Below, one piece after another: positions 46,531 to 54,993 of a DNA stretch of 64,000 bases (the first letter of the stretch is position 1; each line of letters opens with the position of its first letter). This DNA is from Halopseudomonas litoralis (GTDB lineage: Bacteria; Pseudomonadota; Gammaproteobacteria; Pseudomonadales; Pseudomonadaceae). Both the position numbers and the translations under genes were made by a program. Location of the stretch: the NCBI RefSeq assembly GCF_900105005.1, contig NZ_LT629748.1, forward strand, positions 3,923,843 through 3,987,842, written 5' to 3'. The notes under the pieces were generated by a model, which saw only the letters and a list, made by a program, of their open reading frames with translations, was not told the origin of the DNA and did no database searches.

Positions 46531-47267
46531 GCCTACTCGATAGCACCGTAGCGCAGTACCGCAGCCTTCGCCTCAGCGCGACCGCCGGTGAACTGACCGC
46601 CCTGCTGGCCAGGGCTGAAGCCAATGAGATGTCTTACCTGAATTTCGCCCAGTCGTTGGTTGAGCATGAGATCAACGCCCGTTCGAGTAGTCGTGTGAGC
46701 CGCAACCTCAAACAGGCCCAGTTCCCCTCGGAGAAGCACCTGGAGGCCTTTGATTACCGGCATCAGACCACGATCACCAAGCGACAGGTCAGTGCCTTGC
46801 TGGACTTCAGCTTTATCGATAACCGCGACAACCTGGTGTTCATTGGGCCACCGGGGGTGGGCAAGACCCACCTGGCCATTGGGATTGGCCACAAGGCCGT
46901 CCAGGCTGGCTACAAGGTGCTGTTCCGCACTGCACTGGCACTGGTCGAGGACCTGGAGTTGGCGGAGATGAAGGGCGAGCTGAAGAAGCGACTGAACCAG
47001 CTGAGCAAGTACGATGTGCTGATCATCGATGAGCTGGGCTACCTGCCGATGACCCGTCAGGCCCGGTATAACCTGTTCCAGTTGATCAACAACTTGTACG
47101 AGTACCGCTCGGTGATCCTGACCACCAACAAGGACTTCACCAGCTGGGGCGAGTTCTTCCATAACGACAACGTGGCAGTGCCCATCATTGACCGTGTAAT
47201 CCACCATTCACACATTTTTATGCTGGGAGGGGAGAGCTACCGCTTGAAGCAGAAAACCGCCGGTTAG
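46527..47267 (+). CDS. istB: IS21 helper ATPase IstB
   Basis: 246-aa AAA+ ATPase that supports IstA strand transfer and target choice. Walker A is FIGPPGVGKTHLAIGIG (about residues 105-121), Walker B LIIDELGYLPM (about 170), and the sensor segment SVILTTNKDF follows. Full length, ATGA overlap with istA, and no lesions, so the element may still be active. Confidence 0.95.
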   Translation: MSLLDSTVAQYRSLRLSATAGELTALLARAEANEMSYLNFAQSLVEHEINARSSSRVSRNLKQAQFPSEKHLEAFDYRHQTTITKRQVSALLDFSFIDNRDNLVFIGPPGVGKTHLAIGIGHKAVQAGYKVLFRTALALVEDLELAEMKGELKKRLNQLSKYDVLIIDELGYLPMTRQARYNLFQLINNLYEYRSVILTTNKDFTSWGEFFHNDNVAVPIIDRVIHHSHIFMLGGESYRLKQKTAG

Positions 47268-47333
47268 CGGTGAGCAAGTGGGTCAATTCTATTGGCCAAA
47301 AGTGGGTCAAAATTAATGGCCATTGACAGCTGT

Positions 47334-47522
47334 GTCCCCCAGACGCTGCATGGCTGGATACGCACTGATATTGGCCACCGCCCCGGCCAGACGACCGAGG
47401 AACGAGAACGCATCAAGGCTCTGGAACGCGAGAACCGGGAACTGCGCAAAGCGAACGAGATTCTGCGCCTGGCCAGTGCGTATTTTGCCCAGGCGGAGCT
47501 CGACCGCCGCAACAAACCCTGA
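47334..47522 (+). pseudogene. IS3 orfA, 3' part
   Basis: Continues the interrupted orfA frame as [20 protein letters not shown], then an acidic/basic coiled coil ([20 protein letters not shown]) and [15 protein letters not shown], ending TGA at 47520-47522. The leucine-zipper and the FAQAELD end are typical for IS3 orfA products. Confidence 0.88.
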
Positions 47523-48421
47523 ACGCCTTCGTTGACGAGTACCGTGACCGCTACGGAGTCGAGTCGATCTGTCGGGTAATCCAGATCGCTCCGTCCGGTT
47601 ATTACGTGCATGCAGCCAAAGCCCGTCAACCCGAACTGCGAAGCGCTCGTGCCAAACAGGACGAGCTGTTGAGCGATAAAATCCAGCGAGTCTGGGATGA
47701 CAATATGCAGTGCTATGGCGTCGTGAAAGTCTGGAAGCAACTCAAGCGTGAGGGCATTGATATTGCTCGCTGCACGGTACAGCGGCTGATGCGTCAACTG
47801 GGCCTGCAGGGCGTTCGTCGCGGTCATGTGATCCGCACCACCATCCCGAATGAGAACGCGATTTGTCCGCTGGATAGGGTCCAACGCCAGTTCCATGCGG
47901 ATCGACCCAATCAGCTATGGGTGTCCGACTTTACTTATGTTTCAACGTGGCAAGGCTGGCTCTACGTCGCCTTCGTGGTCGATGTATTTGCCCGGCGTAT
48001 CGTTGGCTGGCGGGTGAGCAACAGCATGCGAACAGACTTCGTTCTGGATGCCCTGGAGCAAGCGCTGCACGCTCGACAGCCGAGCCGCATGGACGGCCTG
48101 ATACACCATAGCGACAGGGGTAGCCAATACGTCTCCATCCGATACACCGAGCGTCTCGCTGAGGCCGGCATAGAGCCCTCTGTAGGCAGCAAAGGCGATA
48201 GCTATGACAACGCTTTGGCTGAAACCATCAACGGGTTATACAAAGCGGAGCTGATCTATCGGCAATCCTGGCGTAGTCGCGAAGCCGTGGAAATCGCCAC
48301 TTTGAAATGGGTTCACTGGTACAACCACCAGCGGTTGCTGAGCTCGATTGGGTATATACCCCCGGCAGAAGCTGAGGCAAACTTCTACCAGCAACAATCC
48401 GGTCAGACCATGGCGGCCTGA
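47522..48421 (+). CDS. IS3 transposase orfB (expressed by -1 frameshift)
   Basis: About 299 codons in the -1 frame relative to orfA. The DDE core is intact: WVSDFTYVSTWQGWLY (first Asp), LIHHSDRGSQYVS (second Asp), and DNALAETINGLYKAELI (Glu). The segment NAFVDEYRDRYGVESICRVI starting at 47522 has no start codon, so translation should come from programmed frameshifting after orfA. Because orfA is interrupted by IS21, normal OrfAB fusion cannot form; a GTG at 47606 gives a shorter product. Confidence 0.85.
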   Translation, partial: NAFVDEYRDRYGVESICRVIQIAPSGYYVHAAKARQPELRSARAKQDELLSDKIQRVWDDNMQCYGVVKVWKQLKREGIDIARCTVQRLMRQLGLQGVRRGHVIRTTIPNENAICPLDRVQRQFHADRPNQLWVSDFTYVSTWQGWLYVAFVVDVFARRIVGWRVSNSMRTDFVLDALEQALHARQPSRMDGLIHHSDRGSQYVSIRYTERLAEAGIEPSVGSKGDSYDNALAETINGLYKAELIYRQSWRSREAVEIATLKWVHWYNHQRLLSSIGYIPPAEAEANFYQQQSGQTMAA

Positions 48422-48662
48422 CTTAAACGAAATGGCCTCCATAAAACCCGGTACGATTCAGATTGATCTGCTGGTTGCGGCTAAAGAATATTGATCAACT
48501 GATGTTCTTAAGGGTGGCGGGGGGGCCGAGAGGGCTACCGCGTCGCAAGGAATTGGCGTATGAAGCCACCGAATCTACCTGATTTCCAATTGCTGATATC
48601 TACGGCCTTGGCTCCAGTCTTAAAGTCCTTGGGATTGACAGTAGCCATCAGCTAAGCCTGTG

Positions 48663-49301
48663 TCACAACAATCCCCTCTCTTCAAAACTCACTGACTCTC
48701 CGCCACCGATCACCAAGTGATCCAGCAGTTGCACATGGACGGCCTCCAAGGCAGTTTTAAGGCCTTTAATCAGCGCTTTATCTGTACCATCGGGTTCGAG
48801 GTCACTGTTAGAAAGATAATGTGTTGTGATGACAGCCGAGGCGCTGGCATTTAGCGCTGCCTTGACTACTTCTCGACGGTAGAAGCTTGCAGACAATATA
48901 TTTCCATCGAACAGTCGCTTGAACCCTAAAACGCCATGCTGGCTATCGAGTAATATAACACCAAGCGTTATATGCTCTGATTGTATTTTTAAGGTGAAGT
49001 CATAACTTGGCGTTATTGCTGGTCGGGTCTTTCCTTTTTTTCTATTACGCTCCCTTGTCCATTGATTTCTTGTGATAACAGCAGTGGCGTAGTCGTCGGC
49101 ATTTGGGCCGTCACTTTGATAGTAAGGGGAAGAGCAGACTCTTAATCCCGAAGCGTTCCAGTAGGTTCCTAGGCCGTTATTAGTGGCGATTGGTAAAGAT
49201 CCTGAGAACCATACCTCACCATCAACATCTTGTGTAGCATAGGGCAGATCGCCGTACGGCCATAGATCGAGCCCGTTCGTAAGCATCTCAAGCAGATTCA
49301 T
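48663..49301 (-). CDS. RadC-like JAB domain protein with degenerate catalytic site and extra N-terminal domain
   Basis: 212 aa. Residues about 1-85 (DLWPYGDLPYATQDVDGEVW, ADDYATAVITRNQW) resemble small phage/prophage proteins. Residues about 95-212 align with RadC JAB domains: VILLDSQHGVLGFKRLF, REVVKAALNASASAVITTH and LLDHLVIGGGESVSFEERGL. The usual HNHPSG...D zinc site is replaced by HYLSNSDLEPDGTD, losing the second His, so isopeptidase-like metal catalysis is unlikely. It overlaps the upstream 84-aa gene by four bases. A canonical RadC relative lies at 50873-51346. Confidence 0.75.
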   Translation of the reverse strand: MNLLEMLTNGLDLWPYGDLPYATQDVDGEVWFSGSLPIATNNGLGTYWNASGLRVCSSPYYQSDGPNADDYATAVITRNQWTRERNRKKGKTRPAITPSYDFTLKIQSEHITLGVILLDSQHGVLGFKRLFDGNILSASFYRREVVKAALNASASAVITTHYLSNSDLEPDGTDKALIKGLKTALEAVHVQLLDHLVIGGGESVSFEERGLL

Positions 49302-49552
49302 GAAATATCCTTCTTCGTGATGTGGCGAACCATTTGCGCTTGGAAGTTGCGGCTAGTGCCATACAACGTCACCGCCTTGAAAGCCCCGAACTCGACATCT
49401 ACCAATTGGTTTTCAAGGATTAAAAACTCTTGGTCAGTTTCTATGGTTAATTGTTGAAGCGCATTGATGCTTTTGGCTTTTACTCTGGCCCCATTCAGCC
49501 ATAGTTGGTCGGCTATTTCGGCGGCTCGCAATAAGGTTGTTTGAAATCTCAT
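49298..49552 (-). CDS. Hypothetical protein coupled to the degenerate RadC
   Basis: 84-aa small protein (MRFQTTLLRAAEIADQLWLN) with no recognised motif. Its stop overlaps the start of the RadC-like gene by four bases, so the two are translated together. It may be a paralogue-like relic of accessory-module proteins. Function unknown. Confidence 0.65.
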   Translation of the reverse strand: MRFQTTLLRAAEIADQLWLNGARVKAKSINALQQLTIETDQEFLILENQLVDVEFGAFKAVTLYGTSRNFQAQMVRHITKKDIS

Positions 49553-49685
49553 TTTTCTTCCTCACCGTGAAACTTCAGTGCCACCTGTTCTAATTGCGGT
49601 GTTGTTCAGGTCACGATGACAACACACTGTCGACTCAATTTGGGCGTCCAAGTCCAGGCAAATTCGGCTGGGCAGCTATATAAGG

Positions 49686-49916
49686 TCAACTCCGCCGGAT
49701 ACGGGATTTGCGAAACCCGCCGTGGCTGGAAAAAAAGCCGGTGTCGCCCCATAAACTGAAGCGGACCGCTCGGTAGCACGCTTGTATTGATGAGACGTGA
49801 TAGCTGCGCGCCTTGCGGTAAGCCCAGAGCCAGTTGTGCTGCGGATTAAAGTCTTTTCTGTGCACAGTGACCTCCCTGTACGGTAGTGGCCTAATGTAAT
49901 CGGGAATTATTAGCAA
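49686..49916 (-). CDS. Hypothetical small protein (TTG start)
   Basis: 76-aa frame beginning with TTG at 49916 behind AGAGGT. The middle part, HNWLWAYRKARSYHVSSIQA then CYRAVRFSLWGDTGF, has the look of a conserved short protein; the last 15 residues are basic. No domain recognised and no coupled neighbour. Moderate to low confidence. Confidence 0.4.
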   Translation of the reverse strand: MLIIPDYIRPLPYREVTVHRKDFNPQHNWLWAYRKARSYHVSSIQACYRAVRFSLWGDTGFFSSHGGFRKSRIRRS

Positions 49917-50146
49917 TAATTACCTCTCTAAATCCTTAGAGGGGTTGACTTGCTACCACCGTAGCGATGCGGATTGCCTGAGCGGGTAACTGGCATGATG
50001 CGAAGGCGAGCCCGTCATGCCGCTCCGGTCGCAGCAAGGTGATCTTAAATTAATGGCATTCAACTTTTGAAGATGAATTTCAACTCATTGAGTCCTTCAT
50101 GTCAACCGGTTGATGCCCAACTATTCAGGGTGAATAGGAGGGCTGT

Positions 50147-50491
50147 ATGTCCACTGCAACAGAAAAGACCCTAGCAGCAAGCATCGGGCGGGCGATTGCT
50201 CTACAACGCACTCGCGTGGGCCTGACTCAGGAGCACGTGGCGGCCAAGCTAGGGATTGGTAATGAGGCGGTCTCGCGTATTGAGCGTGGGGTGGCAATGC
50301 CGTCGCTCCAGCGCCTGTACGACCTGGCAAAGCTGTTTGGCTGTGAGGCGGTGGATCTGCTGACCGAAGGGAGCCCGCACGTTGATGACCAAGTGCGTCA
50401 CCTGCGGCAGTTGTTAGAGCCCTTGAATGTGGATGATCGTGATCTGGTTCTGCGGTTAGTCGAGCAATTGAGCAGCCGACTGTCCCGGTAA
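50147..50491 (+). CDS. XRE family transcriptional regulator
   Basis: 114-aa DNA-binding protein with a Cro/CI-type HTH at about residues 12-67 (RTRVGLTQEHVAAKLGIGNE, VSRIERGVAMPSLQRLYDLA), followed by a short helical C-terminal dimerisation region. AGGAGG seven bases before the ATG is a strong ribosome binding site. It is the only rightward gene among the surrounding leftward accessory genes, so it may regulate them or itself. Confidence 0.9.
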   Translation: MSTATEKTLAASIGRAIALQRTRVGLTQEHVAAKLGIGNEAVSRIERGVAMPSLQRLYDLAKLFGCEAVDLLTEGSPHVDDQVRHLRQLLEPLNVDDRDLVLRLVEQLSSRLSR

Positions 50492-50515
50492 CCCAAGAGC
50501 TATGTCGGCTGCACT

Positions 50516-50842
50516 TCAGCGCGGGGTGTCGTCTTCCATCAACATGAATCCGCAGCTCAGACACAGGCTTTCAAATTCACCCAGCCAGTTCCGCTCGACA
50601 TTAGCGGCCAATGTCACGCCTTGTGCCAGCCCTTCAAGCTGTAGGGCACGGGGGTCTTTCAATGCTCCTAACAAATCACCCAGGTGCATCCAGGGAGTGC
50701 GGTCAGGTGGCTGCTCTCGCTGCTGAGCGCTGTACTGACGCAGTAGCACATCCAGCGTGCCAGCCAGGGCGGCCAGCGTATGCAGGTTCTGTCGGTTGAT
50801 CAAAGTGGCTGATTGGCAGATGCAACAGGTGGGGGTGGGCAT
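50516..50842 (-). CDS. Hypothetical protein with cysteine pairs
   Basis: 108 aa. N-terminal CCICQSA and C-terminal LCLSCGFM form two CxxC-like pairs separated by a helical middle, consistent with a small zinc-binding protein. It ends the leftward accessory gene row and lies 31 bases after the RadC-like gene. No named family. Confidence 0.65.
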   Translation of the reverse strand: MPTPTCCICQSATLINRQNLHTLAALAGTLDVLLRQYSAQQREQPPDRTPWMHLGDLLGALKDPRALQLEGLAQGVTLAANVERNWLGEFESLCLSCGFMLMEDDTPR

Positions 50843-50872
50843 GATAGCCTCCGGTTCAGTTAGAAGATGGGC

Positions 50873-51346
50873 TTACAGCAGAGCCCGTTCCGCAAAGCTC
50901 ACGGTGTCGGTTCCGCCGATCACCAGATGGTCCAGTACGCGGACATCAATCGTCTGTAGGGATGCAGTCAGGCGTTTGGTAAGATGAATGTCCGCCTGGC
51001 TGGGCTCAGGATTACCACTGGGGTGGTTGTGCGCGATGATGACTGCAGCGGCATTAGCATTGAGAACAGTCTTGATCACCTCCCGGGGATAGACACTGGC
51101 GCTGTCGATGGTGCCGTAGAACAGCTTCTCAAAACTCAATACCCCATGCTGGCTATCCAGCAGGATGAGCGCGAACACTTCACGCTCTTCGGTGGCCAAC
51201 TGGGCTTTGAGATAAGCCCTGACTAACGAGGGGTTGGTCAGATAGTTACTGCGTTTAAAGCGTGCTTCGAGGATGGACTGAGCCCATTTCAGTACGTCCA
51301 ATTCGGATAGATTGGGAACCGCCAGATACTCCTTAATCTCGTTCAT
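50873..51346 (-). CDS. RadC family JAB domain protein
   Basis: 157-aa RadC-like protein made of the JAB/MPN domain only, lacking the N-terminal HhH region of chromosomal RadC. The zinc site IIAHNHPSGNPEPSQADIHL is complete (H-x-H-x10-D), preceded by LILLDSQHGVLSFEKLFYGT and PREVIKTVLNANAAAVI. Such short copies are common in genomic islands. It overlaps the upstream hydrolase gene by four bases. The role in island biology is not established. Confidence 0.9.
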   Translation of the reverse strand: MNEIKEYLAVPNLSELDVLKWAQSILEARFKRSNYLTNPSLVRAYLKAQLATEEREVFALILLDSQHGVLSFEKLFYGTIDSASVYPREVIKTVLNANAAAVIIAHNHPSGNPEPSQADIHLTKRLTASLQTIDVRVLDHLVIGGTDTVSFAERALL

Positions 51347-52290
51347 TGGTTTACTCTTGGTGATATGTCTACGTTGGCTGCAACATCGTGCTGTTGCATG
51401 GGGTGGCTGCGTTCCAGAATCAGCTCATGCAGCGTTGGTGTGTTTTTCCGAGTGCGCGGTGTGCTGATAGAGGGATTGGCGATGGTGCCGGAGTCCGGAT
51501 AGAACTCCTCCAGTACCTGATGGGCCTCGTCTTCACTGTCTTCAAAGGCCCCGTTGTTCAGGCCGGTCTGGGCCGCAGCATCTAACGCTTGCTGATCAAA
51601 CCCCGCCTCCCGACGTGCTTGATCCAACTGCTGGGCCTGTTGCAGGGCTTCTTCCGTGCTGATCCCCGAGCGCAGGATCAGGTCGACGTAGAAGATCGGT
51701 GTGCCATGGCTCTGGCGGGTGGATTTTCCTCGTAGCCGCAGTTCCAGCGGCAGGCAGGCCAGCCGGTCACCGGATAACGCCTGCAGGTAGCTGAGCCTGG
51801 CGGTGAGGGTGCGGATGCTGTTGTAACCAGTGGTTCTGAACACGAAGCTGCCAAGCGGGTCGTCCTCGCTAAGCCCCACATTCAGTCGTCCGTAGGGTTT
51901 GCAGTTGCCGCCTTGAGCCAATATACAGCCATCCGGTGAAGGGCAAGGGAAAGACTGAATTCCTTCGTTGGTAGACCGCTTGCAAGTCTCGCCATTGCCC
52001 ACGCATAGAGGGCGTCCACTATTACGATCAAACAAGGTGTATTCGGCCCGGAAGTTCAATGCTGGATCGTTGAACAGCAGGCGTACTGGGATGCTGCGTA
52101 TCTTGCCGCCTTGCTCCTGGCGTAGCTGTTCATCCAGAGGGTGCGGCAGCCAGCCCTCACGGGTTTGGACTTGGGAAGTGATGGTGAACTGGTCGTCCTT
52201 TTCTGGCATACGCTTGCGGTTCTTCTCGACGACTCTGCCAATGGATATACGCCCCAGTGCAGGTGGGGTAATGACTAGACCTTTGATCAT
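51343..52290 (-). CDS. Hydrolase/metal-binding-like accessory protein
   Basis: 315-aa protein commonly found in Pseudomonas islands next to YqaJ and DUF932 genes; annotated elsewhere as hydrolase or metal-binding protein, but no catalytic motif is obvious. A cysteine cluster (about residues 100-135: CVGNGETCK, FPCPSPDGCILAQGGNC) suggests metal or Fe-S binding. ATG 52290 (MIKGLVITPP) with AGGAG upstream is chosen over the open frame to 52317. A fragment of this gene is duplicated at 44554-44624. A terminator at 52320-52345 lies just upstream. Confidence 0.75.
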   Translation of the reverse strand: MIKGLVITPPALGRISIGRVVEKNRKRMPEKDDQFTITSQVQTREGWLPHPLDEQLRQEQGGKIRSIPVRLLFNDPALNFRAEYTLFDRNSGRPLCVGNGETCKRSTNEGIQSFPCPSPDGCILAQGGNCKPYGRLNVGLSEDDPLGSFVFRTTGYNSIRTLTARLSYLQALSGDRLACLPLELRLRGKSTRQSHGTPIFYVDLILRSGISTEEALQQAQQLDQARREAGFDQQALDAAAQTGLNNGAFEDSEDEAHQVLEEFYPDSGTIANPSISTPRTRKNTPTLHELILERSHPMQQHDVAANVDISPRVNQ

Positions 52291-52319
52291 GGGACTACTC
52301 CTGATGTAGGGACACAAAA

Positions 52320-52345
52320 AAGCCGACGGCGCAGGCGGTCGGCTT
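52320..52345 (-). terminator. Rho-independent terminator between YqaJ and hydrolase genes
   Basis: Minus strand: AAGCCGAC (52345-52338), loop, GTCGGCTT (52327-52320), then TTTT. It follows the YqaJ stop by about 28 bases. Confidence 0.75.
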
Positions 52346-52372
52346 GGAAAGTTGAGTTGGTGATAGCGAATG

Positions 52373-53380
52373 TCAGCTGATGAGAAAGCGTCTGCTCCCA
52401 GGTCTGCTGATCTGATAACGGGATTTCAATTCAGGGTTATCAGCGAAGAGAGTCGCGGTATCGATGACCACGGAGTCCCTGGACTTCTTCCAGCTGATAC
52501 TGCCATCGGCAAAAACAGCCTTGCTGGCGGTGCCGATGGCTTGTTGCAGAATCTGTTTTAGCTCGCCTTCACGTTGGTTGAGCTCCGCTTGGGTGTGACG
52601 CACCTGCTTCAGATTAAAGAAGACTTCGTTCAATGCCTGATCCTGGCTGAAGTCCAGCTCCTCGCCATTATCTTCGGGGTACAGCAAGCGCAAGGCCCGT
52701 TCGGCGGAGTCAGAGCCGTCGGCAGGCGGTGGTGTGTCAGTCTCAACGTAATGCCAGAATTGGCGCTCCAGCTCGATTAGGTGCTTGATCAGTAGCTCAT
52801 CGCGCTCAATGCGGTATACCTCCAGTTGCTGGCCACCCAACAAAACGGCTACGTCCGCCGCTTTCTTGCCGGTCACAGCCAGTTGGTGCATCACCTGCAC
52901 CTCGACGTACTTGGGTACACCATCACGCCAAAGCCTAGCCCCGTTAATGCCAGCGGTCTTGCATTCCAGAATCTGCACATCAGCGCTGCCGACCACCTCA
53001 CGGTCGATATTGGCTAGCATCCAGGGGATCTCCGGATGCTGTAGGACCGCATTGACCTTGCGTACCTTATTGCCGGAGCGCCGCTGATACTGGGAAGCGA
53101 CTACGGGCTCTAATACGACACCCCAGAAAACCGGTGCGCTGTCGTCGTCGGGGTTCGGCTTGGGCAGATGCTGATCACGGTTGGTCTTCTCCAGCCAGAG
53201 CTCCAGTTGCGACTTGTAAGGGTTGAGGCCGATCGCAGCAGATGAGTCAGAGCTACCGATGCCGCGTTTGCGGACATCCAGCCATTCGTCTCTGCTCAGA
53301 TCCTTGGTGCTGACCAGGCGCAATAGACCACGGCCTGTTTTGTGGGTGCTTGGCTGTTGTACCGATTGGTTAGTGCTCAT
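52373..53380 (-). CDS. YqaJ-like viral recombinase (lambda exonuclease type)
   Basis: 335-aa nuclease. YqaJ/lambda-exo features: RKRGIGSSDSSAAIGLNPYK (about residues 33-52), FWGVVLEPVVASQY, and the catalytic core MLANIDREVVGSADVQILEC KT, in which D and E-x-K fit the PD-(D/E)xK fold. It degrades 5' strands to prepare DNA for annealing-based recombination. ATG 53380 has GGAGG six bases upstream. Terminators flank it on both sides, so it is transcribed as a separate unit. No adjacent annealing protein (RecT/Bet) was found. Confidence 0.87.
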   Translation of the reverse strand: MSTNQSVQQPSTHKTGRGLLRLVSTKDLSRDEWLDVRKRGIGSSDSSAAIGLNPYKSQLELWLEKTNRDQHLPKPNPDDDSAPVFWGVVLEPVVASQYQRRSGNKVRKVNAVLQHPEIPWMLANIDREVVGSADVQILECKTAGINGARLWRDGVPKYVEVQVMHQLAVTGKKAADVAVLLGGQQLEVYRIERDELLIKHLIELERQFWHYVETDTPPPADGSDSAERALRLLYPEDNGEELDFSQDQALNEVFFNLKQVRHTQAELNQREGELKQILQQAIGTASKAVFADGSISWKKSRDSVVIDTATLFADNPELKSRYQISRPGSRRFLIS

Positions 53381-53400
53381 AAAAACCTCCAGACGCAAAA

Positions 53401-53432
53401 AAGCCCCGGTCAGCATGTGCTGGCCGGGGCTT
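53401..53432 (-). terminator. Rho-independent terminator between DUF932 and YqaJ genes
   Basis: Stem of 15 bp with one wobble (53401-53415 with 53418-53432, GGCC/GGGGCTT side), followed on the minus strand by a run of six T. It lies 47 bases after the DUF932 stop. Confidence 0.8.
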
Positions 53433-53478
53433 ATGCCGTGAATGAGAAATCAGTTCTTGGGGTGAGGGTGCAGGGGAG

Positions 53479-54447
53479 TTAAGCGACCAGCTCAAGCGCA
53501 TGATCCAGTGCTTTCTGTTTGAGATTGGCACCCTGGCCAAACCAGGCTGAATCCAGACGGTGATCCACGCTACGGGCGCGCTTCTCGTGATCCACATACT
53601 CCGTAATAGCGCATAGTAGACCCCAAGCGGTGTCCTGGGCAGATTCCAGTGTCGATCCGCGTCCTTTGCCGGAATACAGGTTCTGCACCTTCTGCAGGGC
53701 CCTGTGTTGGATCAGCTCACGACGGTCTTCTACATCCTTCTCTGCATCACAGATGACCCGCAGGAAGTAGCTCAGCGCTTCGCCCGTGTTCACTCGGCGA
53801 TTGGATAACGTCTTCATGCGGGACATGAAGTCATCCCACTGGGAGACTGAGATACCCAGTTGCTGTTTAACCGCCTGCGGATTGAATACGGTGCTGTGGG
53901 GGACACGAATGGACTGGGGCGCGCCATTCACTGCTATGGCGAGGGTGTTATTGCAGACCACACGTACCGTTGTGGGCGTGGCAACCGTAGCCAGACTGCC
54001 ATCGCAGGAAGTGGCCAGTAGTAGGTAGCCATTGACCTGGTCGTTTCCCTTGAGCACGGAGGCCTGTCCGGTGCGGGCCAGAGCCCAGAACTTGCGACCA
54101 CCTTTGAGTACACCGGCTGTCTCCAATTCGAAGCCTGCGTATTCGGTCAGGTCTCGATAAAACTCCAGGACATCCCACGGCTGAACCACTTTATAGCGTT
54201 CCGAAACCACGGAAAGGGGTGCCTTAGTGTCTGATCGATACAGCACCTTCTTCTCGGGGAAAGCGTGGATGCCGCCCAGATATGATGCTGTATTGCTTAC
54301 GAAGCGCACTGGGGATTGCTTGATATGCCAATTCATACCGGCTTCCTGCTGCCAGACCTCCAGCGGTTGATGACGAGATAGCTGGTTGCCCAGGCCATGC
54401 CAGGGGGTAGTGCCTACATAGGCCATGTTTTCAATTTCGTGTGCCAT
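53479..54447 (-). CDS. DUF932 domain protein
   Basis: 322-aa phage/plasmid-type protein, recognised from MAHEIENMAYVGTTPWHGLG at the N-terminus, YKVVQPWDVLEFYRDLTEYA, and TPTTVRVVCNNTLAIAVNGA. The function of DUF932 (LGT_TIGR03299-like) is unknown; it is widespread on mobile elements with YqaJ and RadC genes. ATG 54447 with GGAG upstream is chosen over a longer frame to 54546. A terminator follows. Confidence 0.85.
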   Translation of the reverse strand: MAHEIENMAYVGTTPWHGLGNQLSRHQPLEVWQQEAGMNWHIKQSPVRFVSNTASYLGGIHAFPEKKVLYRSDTKAPLSVVSERYKVVQPWDVLEFYRDLTEYAGFELETAGVLKGGRKFWALARTGQASVLKGNDQVNGYLLLATSCDGSLATVATPTTVRVVCNNTLAIAVNGAPQSIRVPHSTVFNPQAVKQQLGISVSQWDDFMSRMKTLSNRRVNTGEALSYFLRVICDAEKDVEDRRELIQHRALQKVQNLYSGKGRGSTLESAQDTAWGLLCAITEYVDHEKRARSVDHRLDSAWFGQGANLKQKALDHALELVA

Positions 54448-54512
54448 GGGGTTTCTCCATGAAAATATCGGGACCTCTGGCTGCAAATGCAGACAGTAAA
54501 CCCGGAGGGGGC

Positions 54513-54848
54513 TTAGATAGAGCAGGGGGTGAAGTGGCAGCGGCAATCTTCGCAGCGGAAGCTATGAAGTAATTGATCATCGACCAAGGAACCAAGACGT
54601 AGCCCAAGCACGCAGCCTCCAAGGGCACCGCTGATAGCACCTAGCACTGCGCCAGCGCTTGCTCCAGCGGGGCCAACGATCAGCCCAGCGGTCATGCCGA
54701 GACGTGCGCCGGTAGCGGCACCTGTTACCGTAGCAGTAGCGGCACCACTGATAGCGCCTGCTGCGGTACCAACGACACCGCCGATCCGCCGGCCGTAGTT
54801 ACAGTGGGTGATGTGCTGCGAGCTGCAGCGAGGACAAATCAAATCCAT
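54513..54848 (-). CDS. Glycine-zipper protein with zinc-ribbon ends
   Basis: 111 aa. The N-terminus has CPRCSSQHITHC and the C-terminus CEDCRCHFTPC, together able to form a zinc ribbon. Between them is a long Gly/Ala-rich hydrophobic stretch (residues about 20-90) with GxxxG repeats, able to span a membrane. Topology would put both Cys clusters on the same side. AGGAG precedes the ATG. It is the first gene of the leftward accessory row. No function is known. Confidence 0.7.
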   Translation of the reverse strand: MDLICPRCSSQHITHCNYGRRIGGVVGTAAGAISGAATATVTGAATGARLGMTAGLIVGPAGASAGAVLGAISGALGGCVLGLRLGSLVDDQLLHSFRCEDCRCHFTPCSI

Positions 54849-54993
54849 AGGTACTCCTCGAGAAGTGGGCCAGCCGGGTGGGCTAGCTGGGTATGCTCAG
54901 GAGGGTGATATAGATCTGAAATGTTTTTGATTAAGGATTGGTAGAGAACCAGACTGATTTGCCGGCTGCCAAGTGGTGCCTTGGCTCCACTCT

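Larger units (their letters stand above)
44877..47328 (+). mobile_element. IS21-family element inside the IS3 orfA
   Basis: 2452-bp element with ends TGTTAATGGCCA at 44877 and the complement TGTCAATGGCCA ending at 47328; further GACCCAC repeats lie inside both ends, as usual for IS21. It is flanked by the 5-bp duplication GCTGT (44872-44876 and 47329-47333). It carries intact istA and istB. Confidence 0.92.
44702..48460 (+). mobile_element. IS3-family element (interrupted by IS21)
   Basis: Terminal inverted repeats: left TGAATCGCACCGGGTTT from 44702, right end the complement TGAATCGTACCGGGTTT ending at 48460. A 3-bp target duplication GAT flanks it (44699-44701 and 48461-48463), normal for IS3. 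It carries orfA (split by IS21) and orfB. Without the IS21 insert and one target copy its length would be about 1.3 kb. Confidence 0.88.

Noticed and set aside
50121..50564. 147-codon frame antisense to the XRE regulator
   Set aside because: Opposite a certain gene with a strong ribosome binding site; Pro/His/Ser-rich translation.
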